A DNA stretch of 64,000 nt from contig NC_091117.1 of assembly GCF_040183065.1 (NCBI RefSeq), positions 101,567,501-101,631,500 of the forward strand. The letters are read 5' to 3'. Below are positions 23,407 to 35,445 of the stretch, piece after piece (position 1 is the stretch's first letter; each line of letters opens with the position of its first letter). The notes under the pieces were generated by a model that was given only the letters and a program-made list of their open reading frames with translations, did not search any database and was not told the DNA's origin. This stretch comes from Periplaneta americana. Lineage: Eukaryota > Arthropoda > Insecta > Blattodea > Blattidae. Position numbers and translations under genes: made by a program.

Positions 23407-24012
23407 CAGGATTGCCAGATTCTCTTGTCAGGAATTCAGGACAAGTGATGATACTGCATAACTTAATGTGACATACATTTGAATTAATTCAATTTGTAGT
23501 ACAGCTGATTTTATTTGTTTTATATATTTCAGTTAATTATATAGGACCTAAACTTTTAATTTTGTAAAAATGTTTACTAAATTATGAAATTTTCTTTGAA
23601 TTATTGATAAAGTCTGGAAAAATAAAGTCATATTACAGTCTGATCTGTACAAAAAAATGCATGATACAGTGTTTAAGTCTTATCAATAATGAATTAACTT
23701 CCATAGAGAGTAAAAATTAAAGATACTGTAGAATACCTAATACATACTATAGTGTTAATTTTATTATTTCAGTACAACTCTGTAGGGAGCACCAGGCAGC
23801 ATTGACGACGATGTTGAACATAGGTTGGACAGAATCTTGAAAAAAATGAATGAGGAATTTTAAAAATAATTTTATAGAAATGAGTAAAAAAAATTGTATT
23901 TTTTTTTCAATCTTTTTGACATTCTGGGGCAAATATAACTCAATCCAGGACACAGGACATACCATTAAAATCCAGAACAATTCTGGAAAATCCAGGACAT
24001 CTGACAACCCTG
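23407..24012. mobile_element. hAT-type MITE, 606 bp
   Basis: The left end CAGGATTGCCAGATTCTCTT and the inverted right end CAGGGTTGTCAGATGTCCTG match at most positions and have the CAG start of hAT elements. The flanks TTGTGATT (23399-23406) and TTGTGATG (24013-24020) form an 8-bp target duplication with one change, the hAT length. The inside is AT-rich and non-coding, so it would be mobilised in trans. Confidence 0.75.
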
Positions 24013-24350
24013 TTGTGATGTCATACTCTCAGACATTACATATTAAGTAGACTGTGTAGTACTAGTAACTCAGTTACAGGTGACTGTCAACATGGAGCAC
24101 TATATGTGAAGAGAACTTAGGAACATACACCCTGTTTAGCCTCGTATAATGTAATAAAAGGAGAGTACCAAAAATAAATTCACTTCAAAAAGAGACATAT
24201 TGTTGCTGCACTTCCAAAATCCGCTCTATGCATTTAAACAGATTTTTCAGGAGAAAGGAAAAAAAACATCACTTTTAACCCTTAACCCGAAAGATACACT
24301 AAAATGACACAGAAAGATCGGTCTAGGAGATTAGTCATATTTCATTATAG

Positions 24351-24857
24351 TAGTGCTGTCATGATAATTTTTCTCTTGGCCATACACACCACCCGCTGTT
24401 TTCTCCCTTGAAATATATTTTACTCTCCTCTCTCTATCTCTCCGTCTGTCATGTAATGATTTTTTTAATATTAAAGAAGAAATAAAAAAATTTTTTTGCT
24501 TTACATTTTAATTGTACAACAAGCTTGATTTAAAGAATACACCATGTAGCCCCACTGTAGATGCACACTTGTCTTGATGAATCTTGGAATGTGTATTTGC
24601 AGCACTTCTTGTTTTTCAACCATTATTTTATATAATTCTGGATTCCAGTGCTGCAGAAGTGGACAATTTTTTTATGAACATCAAACAAAGCACATTAGGA
24701 ACAGCAAGACATGATCTAAGATGTGTACAGATCTCTGCATACAAAACTTAGGCTCCCATATGCCAGTCAAAATTTTATTTTCCCCATACGATTAATTTTA
24801 AAAAATTATAGGTTCCCATATAATGTATGGTCCTGTATGGCCTTCATGATAGCACTG
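24351..24857. mobile_element. Candidate TIR element, about 507 bp
   Basis: The left end tagtgctgtcatgataattt and the inverted right end cagtgctatcatgaaggcca share agtgctRtcatga, and ggccatac follows on both sides. The target duplication is unclear (cattatag versus attattag). Non-coding. Confidence 0.4.
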
Positions 24858-26330
24858 ATTATTAGCATATTGTTTCCATGAGTAATTTATACACATTTAA
24901 TTGAAGATAATATATTTTATTAGTAAACACACATTTTACAATAAATATAATTTGAAATATTTAATTCAAGATAATTTATTTTTATCAATTACCCAGAAGC
25001 AGGTACAGATTTCAACAGGAGCAGCTGCACTACCGAAGTCTTTAGCTGATGTGATAATACCAGGTACTTCGAATAATATTGTGTGAAGGTGTTTTTATGG
25101 TTTTTAGTTGGGGTTGGCTGTACAAACTTGTCATCTGCTGTGATTGTAAAGTAGCCAACCTTTTTTTTTTATAATCTAACAATTTTCTTAGCTGTGTATG
25201 GCTTAATATAGTTCCCCCAAACTAGGGGGACAACACTTTTTAGGGAGAAGTTTGGGGAGATAAAAATTTTAGAGGGATTTTTAGGGAAAAGATCAATTTT
25301 AATGTTTTTTTTTTTTTCTAAACCACATCATTAGGATTTATTTTTAAATTGAATTGTATTGAAATTACACAACAGTGAAAATTCGAATCTTGGAAATTTA
25401 ACAGAGAAAGAATTTCCAACGAAGTGATAATTTAAAAATAATTTGTCACGTTTTATGGTACCTCTGTGTCAGTGAAGGAAGTGGGGAAAAAAACCAGAGG
25501 CGGTATGCCACCCCAAGATTTTCCCCTGGCATACCTCGATTTAAAACAGGCATATCCCCTCTCTAACAACATACGCATACATGATGTATACAATAAATTG
25601 TTTTGTGCAGTCAGTAACACGAATGTTTGAAACTTACACAACACATTAAATTTCTTAAAATAATTTCAAGCTACTTCAGTTATTTACTAGATTATTTTGC
25701 AATGTTCATTGAGACTTATAATTTAAAGTAATGTTAAACCTTCAAAGTGGCTTAATTATAAATAAAAAGTGCAACAACAAAAATGCCAGTCACTAAATTG
25801 GCAACAATAGCCACCACAAGCTACAAATCGCAGCCCTCTATACTTGAAATACTACCGTTGAAAGCATTCCAGGGATTGACTTATCAAATAAACGTGTCTA
25901 AATACACGTTGAATACAGTTCCAGAAGGCTGTGGTTTAGATTTACGAAGCAAAAAGGTGTATTACTCTTTGCTGTGAAGAAATGTATAAACAAATTTTTA
26001 CGGATCACATTTTTACAGTAACAGTATGTCATTTTTTACTAACGGTATGCTTTCTGGCCATAGAAACCAGTGGCGGTATTCCATACCAGCACATACCGTC
26101 TCACATCCCTCACTGCTCTTTGTGTGCATGTTTAAGGGAATAGGAACTCAGAGAACTTTCTGCAAAATTTTTAAGAAAATTGACCGGCGACCTGCAACAC
26201 ATCATAGGGGAGAAGTGTCCTTTTGTCAGATATTTCCAGCTAACAAGAAGTGGCCAGTAATTTTGGTGTTGATCTATGTGGCTGGGTTGGATGTGTAGTA
26301 CGTTCTTAAGTCTTTATTAATTTGGTACAA
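24858..26330. other. Intergenic, nothing firm
   Basis: Contains two direct near-repeats, ccagaggcggtatgccac (about 25495) and ccagtggcggtattccat (about 26068), that may belong to an old repeat. No gene recognised. Confidence 0.35.
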
Positions 26331-26388
26331 AGGACGCAAATAGCCATAATAGCTGATGTGCCCTTTTTAAACCGCACTAACTACAGTG
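26331..26388 (+). mobile_element. 3'-end scrap of a retroelement with hairpin tail (copy 1)
   Basis: The segment ggacgcaaatagccataata ... gccctttttaaaccgcacta matches the insertion at 33750-33905. The stem bases are partly lost here. A T5 run follows the hairpin. Confidence 0.6.
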
Positions 26389-26431
26389 AGTGCATAGCTC
26401 AGCTGGACCCTTCTGCGGCGGCCTTGGACTG

Positions 26432-27700
26432 GGTGAAGATTGGCGCGTCTGCTGCCAGAGTAATGCTGTAGCTACCGCTGGCGCGCCAGCCAGTCGAGTT
26501 AGAACTGTCGTGAGGGAAAGACGTCTGTGCGCGTGTTGTGAGTAAAATTGTGTTGTCTCGTGGTGATAAGTGTCTATTAATAATGGTTGAGTACACTTTA
26601 GAACAACGTATTTTTCTCTATGATGTGTATGTGAAATACTCTTCTGCAAGGTGGTGTCGAAGAGAATTTGAACATCGGTTTGCAGGTGTTCGAATTCCTG
26701 GCAGGTCAACTATTCATGACCTTTTCAATAAAGTGAGACGTACAGGATCTTTTTTGAACAACAAACGTGTTCAACAACGCTGTGTACTGACAGAAGAGAA
26801 ACTTGATGAAGTAGGGAGCACTCATTCCGAAAATCACTGTGACGTTTAGCACAAGAGGTTAACATTTCCAAGACGTCAGCTTTTGTGACAATGAAACTTC
26901 TGAACAAGCCCTACAGGATAACTGTAGTTCATGCTTTACAACCACAAGATCCTGTAAGTAGGGTTAATTATTGCAATTGGTTTATGCAGTCCATTCATAA
27001 TGGCGACGTGGACCCACTTTTTTCACGTTCTTTACTGATGAAGCGTGGTTTCATCTTCATAGTCATGTTTCTACTCAGAACAATAAATACTGGGCTACCG
27101 AAAATCCCCATATTATTCATGAAGTTCCTCACCACGCTGCAAAGGTTGGGGTTTGGTGTGCAGTGAGTACGAGTAGAATTATCGGTCCCATATTTTTCGA
27201 CACAACAGTTGATTCACATGTTTATGTAACTTCAATTTTAAATATTTTTTTTTTTCCGCAACTAACAAGAAATGAACGATTGAGTGGCTGGTTTCAGCTA
27301 CAGCACACACCGCTGCGAATTGTATGCATGAATTACGAAGTGTGTTTGGTGACAGAATAATTAGTCGAGGATTGTGGCCACCCCATTCCCCTGACTTATC
27401 TCCATGCTATTTTTATTTATGGGGAACATTAAATAATAAACTGTACGCATCAAATTCGCACACGTTACAAGAATTTAAGGACAACATTACGAGAGACATA
27501 CAGGTAATCAGTCAACATGAACTTTTGTGAGTGAACCAGAATTGTTTTCGGAGATATAAGGAATGTGTTCGAGTTGAAGGTCGTCATTTTCAACATCTGT
27601 TGTGATGCAGGTAAGCCTAATGTTAGTAGAATAGTTAGTGTTCTGTACTCATGACTTGCCAGTCGTTTACGCCTGGCGGCAGGCGCGCCAATCTTCACCT
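26432..27700 (+). mobile_element. DUF4817-type mariner-like DNA transposon, decayed
   Basis: The left end GGTGAAGATTGGCGCGTCTG and the inverted right end GGTGAAGATTGGCGCGCCTG are terminal inverted repeats that continue as CTGCCAG / CCGCCAG. The 1269-bp length and single internal gene fit the Tc1/mariner superfamily. A TA is present at the right border (27701-27702) but not clearly at the left. Confidence 0.8.
26583..27603 (+). pseudogene. Mariner-like transposase (DUF4817 / DDD type), broken
   Basis: The N-terminal helix-turn-helix region MVEYTLEQRIFLYDVYVKYS and then RSTIHDLFNKVRRTGS and RCVLTEEKLDEVGS is well kept. The middle shows RITVVHALQPQDPVSRVNY (a second DNA-binding region), a degraded first-Asp segment near 27.02 kb, SRIIGPIFFDTTVDS, and the C-terminal GDRIISRGLWPPHSPDLSPC, the box around the third Asp. 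The frame changes at about five places, so no full protein can be made. The scrap at 8.04-8.26 kb is a relative. Confidence 0.85.
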
Positions 27701-28660
27701 ACAGTGTCTGTATAAAGACAGTGTGGACAATAGCCTCTCAGACAATAGCACAGTTCACGCCCACCGCCGCCATTGAGATTCCATGACGATCATATGTTCC
27801 TATGGAACTAATGAAAGAATCGTAATTGGGATATATTTATATGATGTTCTCCCTTTCTTTCAAACATTTTTTTGTCACATAGTTCTTGAATGCGTTAGCA
27901 AAGGTAATTCGGCAGATGTTATAATTGGCAGTGATATAATATAACAGTACGTAATGAAATTTAGGATATGCTAAACAAGTTGGCGAGCTGCAGCATTGCC
28001 AACTGTAGCTGGAACCGGCTAAACATAGAAGGATTTAAGGACCCGTAGCTGGTAGCCGGATGGCTGTAGCTTGATGACAAAATGTAGCCGTTTCGAGACT
28101 CGATCACCTGACCACAATCAAATATTATTCAATTTCTTAAGTTTGAGTGGGAGATGGTATATTTTTAGGAAGGCAGGAAAGGTAGGATGGAGAATTTTTT
28201 TGAACAATCTCTTGGAAAGATTTCTGAATAAAGTCATAAAAAAAGGGACGGGGTCTCAATTTATAAACAAACTTATGAAAGGACTGCCCTATCAAGAAGT
28301 GAAAGTCTTGTTACCAGTAGACATTAGCAAGAACTGTGATATGTTTGAAGGTTTAAAGAAGCCGATTCACAAAAAGGAATAGGGGTTGTTTCTCATTATT
28401 CCTGTCCCTGAGAAGCTATGAATAAAGTCGTAAAAAAAGGATGAAGAATGCAAACGCTATTTCTGTATAATTTTTCTGGAGATAACTAATAGAGTCAACT
28501 TTCTAAGAAGAAACGTTGAATGGGCTGTCCAGTGAAGCCATCAGTCTTGGTCAAAAGGTCCTACAGTATTTTTTTTTAGCTTTGAAGGTTTCATTTTTAG
28601 TGTTTTTTAAAGGGACTCTTGAACGCAATTTTAAACAAACTTTTTTTCTTAAACTTTCTA
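27701..28660. other. Intergenic, nothing firm
   Basis: A 103-codon plus frame (28071-28382) has no recognised motif. The words gaataaagtcataaaaaaag and gaataaagtcgtaaaaaaag (28225, 28421) are a short direct repeat. Confidence 0.35.
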
Positions 28661-28843
28661 CTGGGTGTTCATTTCAAAGTGTGTCATGACGTCACTGTTG
28701 TTGGGTCACCGATTTGAAGCGAGTTTCAGCTGATATGTTAGGGAAGTTGCCTGTTATTTAAGGTGTTCTTCAATCTGAACTTGAGAACGTATACGGTATA
28801 ACTTGAACGTCGTAGCAACAGATGGCGGTCTGTACGGTCTGTG

Positions 28844-29028
28844 TGTAGCTAGAATACAATATACTGAGTAAATGAAACTCAAGAACAGTTTTTATTTCTC
28901 GTCAGAAAAGATACAAAACAATTCACAACAAATCCGTTCCCAAGGAGAGCTGAATTTCCATAGCCCACTCCGTTGTATCATGAACATAGACGTAGGCCAG
29001 TTGTGACTGCAGAACTCAGAGCCCTACA
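28844..29028 (-). repeat. 3' LTR of the gypsy element
   Basis: 185 bp, TGTAG...CTACA. It matches the LTR at 45068-45252 at 182 of 185 positions by eye. On the minus strand it follows the integrase C-terminal coding region. Confidence 0.92.
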
Positions 29029-29280
29029 TGTACTTTGCACCAGGATAAGTTCGGAATGGTGGGGGATTTGAAGAACTTGGTCGTTGATGATCGGAGGTCT
29101 TGTTCCCATCATCTTCAGAGAAGACTTAAGTCTTTCTGTGGAAATGGTTTTAGGGCTCCCGTGAATATCGACTTCGAACACGTAGTCAGATATCCTACGA
29201 AGAATTCTATACGGTCCTTCATACGGTGGTACAAGGGATCCTTTAGTTGCCACACGAACAAAGACATGCGTACACGTATA
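29029..29280 (-). pseudogene. Gypsy pol 3' end (integrase C-terminal, chromodomain-like region)
   Basis: On the minus strand THVFVRVATKG is followed by VPPYEGPYRILRR and ISTERLKSS. This is the usual GPYxV...xxxIDRLKP end of Ty3/gypsy integrases. It belongs to the same element as the parts at 38.5 and 41.6-45.0 kb and is separated from them by the 9.2-kb block. Confidence 0.85.
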
Positions 29281-29529
29281 GTGAGGATCACGTAAGTTCA
29301 GTTCCCAAACAGCAAATATTTCCGCCTTGTCAGTGTTGCCAACTGTTACCAGATATCACCACATGTAGTAAAATCACGATCCTATGTACTGAATGACTTC
29401 TTTACTCACCGTACTTTACCTTAATGTTGGAAGGTTATTCTAAATAGTTTCAATAATAATGAGAATAATAATAATAATGAGAAATGTATTGCTATGTTCT
29501 ATTCTTTTATTCCTTTACATTATTATTAG

Positions 29530-31725
<2,196 letters not shown>

Positions 31726-31733
31726 ATTATTAG

Positions 31734-32719
31734 TATTAGCATTAATAGGTTACTATACGTAAATATACAACAAAGTATAGTATATAATATTCAAGAATCA
31801 AATCTGTTCCAAGACCAATTAAATTATTGTCACTTCACTTCAAAGATTCCAGCGTATATATACTGTACTTCCTAAAGGTAGATAAATTAATAACCAATTG
31901 ACTTTTGGTTGGAATTCGAATGAACTTCTGATTATCTTTTGAAATTAGTAAGGAAATGGATAATACAACTAGGCTAAAACTGAAATAATAATAAATCAAC
32001 TTACAAAAATAATTTTGGTCCTTAAAAGCCATAAGTAATTTCACTTCTAGATACCTTTTTAAAGATTTCATTTGTTTGTAAATTGCTTAATAATGTTACA
32101 CTTACACTTATTATTTCTGCAACTCCACGTCTGTCATTGAAAAAATGTATGATACATAACTGTGAAGTCTCTTTTTGGCTCTTGTGTCCTAAATTTAAAT
32201 AAGAAAAAACAAATGATTCAAGAAATGTGAGCTGGTGAAAATTAAATACTCAATTAATAAAACAATTACTACCAAAAGAGTATTTTATTAATTCTATACA
32301 AAAGATGGATTACACAGAACAGATGGCCAGAAATCATAGATTTATACACAACATACAGCATGAAACGATCATCAAAAAATGCTTTTTGTACACAATAACA
32401 TCTTTCAAACGAAGTGAAATAGCCAATAAGTTCAATAAATATTATGCTAATAAGTAATAACTATAATTAATAATTATCTACAAGCTGTAAAAGGGAATAA
32501 AATAGTATATTGTTGAAATTAGGGGGTTATGGTTTATTACGTGTATTTATAATTTTAATTACTTTTTCTACATTTAATTATATTTTAATTTCTATTAGAT
32601 TAGTTGGTGGTGTGGTTGTTAGTTTTATCTGTGTACGTCAGACTATTAAGGAAAAACTGAAAGAAATATTAAATCTACAATCTACTTTATATAACAATAT
32701 TTAATCAAGAACTGAATAT
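31734..32719. other. Part of the 9.2-kb block without recognised features
   Basis: AT-rich DNA with several short unsupported frames on both strands. It may be further decayed LINE. Confidence 0.35.
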
Positions 32720-33749
32720 TACTATTAATTTAATAACATAAGACCCAAAACATCTCCAAGTCCAGACAATACACATGCTGATTTTCTTAAACATGTTGGC
32801 AAACAAGCAAACTCACTACTTTTATCTTGTAATCTCATCTGAAATACAATATCTGTCTGGAGAAAATCTATCATAACATCAATTTTGAAAAGCAATTATT
32901 CAACTAATATCTTTTCGAGTTATCGACAGATACCACTTACTAGTATGATAGCCAAAATTATGGAAGAGATGATTTCATAGATTGAATTGATTCCTGGAAT
33001 CTAGTAACTAACTTTCATCTTATTGAGTTGACTTTAGAGAATTGCATTCAACAAATGGACAGATTTTAAATTTTAGTCAAGATATTAAAGATATTTTAAA
33101 CAGAAAACAAAACACCTTAACAATTTTAATTTATTTTCAAGGATCATATGGCTCTGTAGATATAAATCACTTAAGAAATTGCAAACTTAGGGTGTCCATG
33201 ATAAAGTGTTACACTGGGCCTGTGACTTGATTATTTGATTCATTGTCACAAATATGTAAATAGAGACAGATTCATCTGGGCTTCCCACATTGTTGTTTTC
33301 AGGAATACATTTTCCAATATTAATGTCGATGGTCTAACTAAAGAAATAGATCTTATGATAATCTCATCATTTGCAGATAATATGGTTCTCTAGAACAAAA
33401 AATCACAGTCCACAAATATTAATAAACTGAGCCAAAATCCCAACAGACTTTTTGACTCTACTTGGAGAACTCAAACTTGCTCAATTAAGGGAAACTTTAC
33501 TAATAAAACACAATCCCAAGTTATTTCAAAATGAATAGTATATAAGTTAACTTTAACAGATGATGTTAAGAAATGTGATACTTCTCCAGACATTTTAAAA
33601 ATCATTAGAAACGATAAATGATCTGGTCAGTGAGTGACTACATACAGTATTTTTTTATAGATGGATCCTGTTTACCAAGCCATAGATGTAGTGGTGTTGT
33701 AGTACAATACCAGTATATTCCCTTTTACAGGGAATTATATTCAAACACT

Positions 33750-33905
33750 TGTTTGCCCCATTTTAACCGTGACAACGCTTTTTAGTTTTTTAAACATTCC
33801 GGTTATTGTATTGTGTTTGTGTTTATTGAAAGATTTTAGATAAGGGCGCAAATAGCCATAGTAGCTGACGCGCCCTTTTTAAACGCCACTAACTAACTAA
33901 CTAAC
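33750..33905 (+). mobile_element. Short retro-insertion with hairpin tail (copy 2)
   Basis: 156 bp bracketed by TTCAAACACT (33740-33749, 33906-33915). The 3' part gggcgcaaatagccatagta gctgacgcgccc can fold with a GGGCGC/GCGCCC stem, followed by TTTTT and an (AACT)n tail. It matches 26331-26388, so this is the 3' end of a LINE or SINE family not otherwise present here. Confidence 0.78.
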
Positions 33906-34291
33906 TTCAAACACTGACTAATTTTGATAGTGAAAATTTAGATACACTTTCAAGCTTACAAAATCTCCAGTATCGACTTCATAAATCTGAGAAGGCTGTC
34001 ATACTATCAGATTCAAAATCAGATATTCTTGCTGCAGTATTGGACGTAACAGCATGAAATCTCAATATTTTACAGTGTTTTAATATTTTAAGCAAAATGG
34101 TCGAATTACATCGACGACTGGTACTTCCGTGGATCCATGAACTTTATGGAGTGGGAGGTAATGAGGTAGCTGAAAGGTAGCAAAATTACTGTAAGGTTAT
34201 CTATACCTGCATCTTACCACACTGTTAAAAGAATAACAAGATCAGAACATGACAATGTGGTAACAAAAATCGGAATGATTCTAAAGCAAAT

Positions 34292-34452
34292 GAAAAAATT
34301 GCAATAGGCCATCCGGCATCCACTCCACGATGGAGGAAAATCCTCAGAAGAAACCAACTAATCAGACCAAATGGGGGATCCAAACTACCCTCGAGTGCAG
34401 CTCTGAATTTGCAGGCCAACGAGTCTACCGACTAAGCTACATTGGTGGCTCC
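34292..34452 (-). mobile_element. tRNA-derived SINE, family 4
   Basis: On the minus strand: gccaccaatgtagcttagtc and ggtagactcgttggc (box A region), tagtttggatcccccattt (degraded box B), tctgaggattttcctccatc, and a tail aattgcaatttttt near 34292. It sits directly left of a tandem-repeat tract, an arrangement repeated at 53.65-54.1 kb. Confidence 0.75.
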
Positions 34453-34499
34453 ACTAAAAATATGAAGTACATGGCACTCAGATTATTAAATTGACAAAC

Positions 34500-34810
34500 C
34501 TAAACAATTATTCATCAGTTAAGCTATAAAATATAATACATAGCAAGCAAGTTAATTCAATTTAAAAGTATAAACAATTCAATCAGTTGAAATATACAGA
34601 AATTGATAATAAATATCATGCAAATTACTTCACATTACAAGCATAAACAATTCATCACTTGTGGTATACAGCCTACTATTTAATTTACAGCACATACAAT
34701 TCATCAGTTAAGCTATAGGCCTACAGTCTACTATTCAATTTACAGCATATATAATTCATCAATTAAGCGAAACAAAAATATAGTACAATACATAGTAAAA
34801 ATAATACACC
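34500..34810. repeat. Degenerate tandem repeat beside a SINE (copy 1)
   Basis: Units of roughly 55-75 bp share acaattcatcagttaagcta, ttcaatttacagcatata and catagcaagcaagttaattc. The same unit words recur at 53.83-54.11 kb, also just right of a minus-strand SINE. Confidence 0.7.
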
Positions 34811-35264
34811 TAATTTAATAACTGAACTTCTATGAAAATCTACAGTGGCAGTACTCATATTATCACAGGCCATGATTGTCTCAAATATTTACAAAGAACT
34901 GATATTTCAGAATCTCCCCATGCCATTTCTGAAATCTCAATGAAGATATGGATCATTGTCTTGACTGTTTAACTTTACACAGCTTTCAATCATCTGGTTA
35001 AATATTGGAGTGCAAGATAACAAATGACATCAACTGCTGAACACTTGGTATCAATCAACCAACAACTTCATTACATTAAAGGGGAAAAAAAACTGAAAGA
35101 ATTAATTGTATATAGACACAACACATAAGACAAGGCCGCTTCAGAACAGTAATTGGCAAGGCTCTGTTGTTTTAGGATTCTTATGTAGATTCAATTTCAC
35201 CTGAAAGAAAAAAGTAGCATCTATAAGTATGCCTAATCATGAGAAATAAGAGAAACGGTTGCAA

Positions 35265-35265
<1 letters not shown>

Positions 35266-35344
<79 letters not shown>

Positions 35345-35365
35345 ATGATACTAATGATGATGATG

Positions 35366-35395
<30 letters not shown>
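35266..35395. repeat. Compound microsatellite (TAG)n-(GAT)n-(AAT)n
   Basis: About 26 TAG units, then GAT and AAT units. The poly-Ser and poly-Leu frames across it are artefacts. Confidence 0.95.
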
Positions 35396-35396
<1 letters not shown>

Positions 35397-35445
35397 CTGT
35401 AAAGTATGGAAATTAATATTGCAATGTAATATCAAAAGGTGATTT

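Larger units (their letters stand above)
32720..35065 (+). mobile_element. RNase H-bearing LINE, heavily decayed copy
   Basis: Same order of landmarks as the LINE at 9.2-12.3 kb: RPKTSPSPDNTHADF-like fingers (32.74 kb), PLTSMIAKIMEEMI (32.94 kb), FADNMVL at the catalytic box (33.37 kb), a degraded RNase H start (33.66 kb), PWIHELYGVGGNEVAE (34.12 kb) and the 3' end aatattggagtgcaagataa ... aaccaacaac (35.0 kb). Stops are frequent, and divergence from the 9.2-kb copy is much greater than for the copy at 21.7 kb. It carries insertions at 33750-33905 and 34292-34452 and tandem repeats. Confidence 0.7.

Noticed and set aside
35181-35442. Poly-Leu and poly-Ser/Asn reading frames
   Set aside because: Pure translation of the trinucleotide microsatellite.
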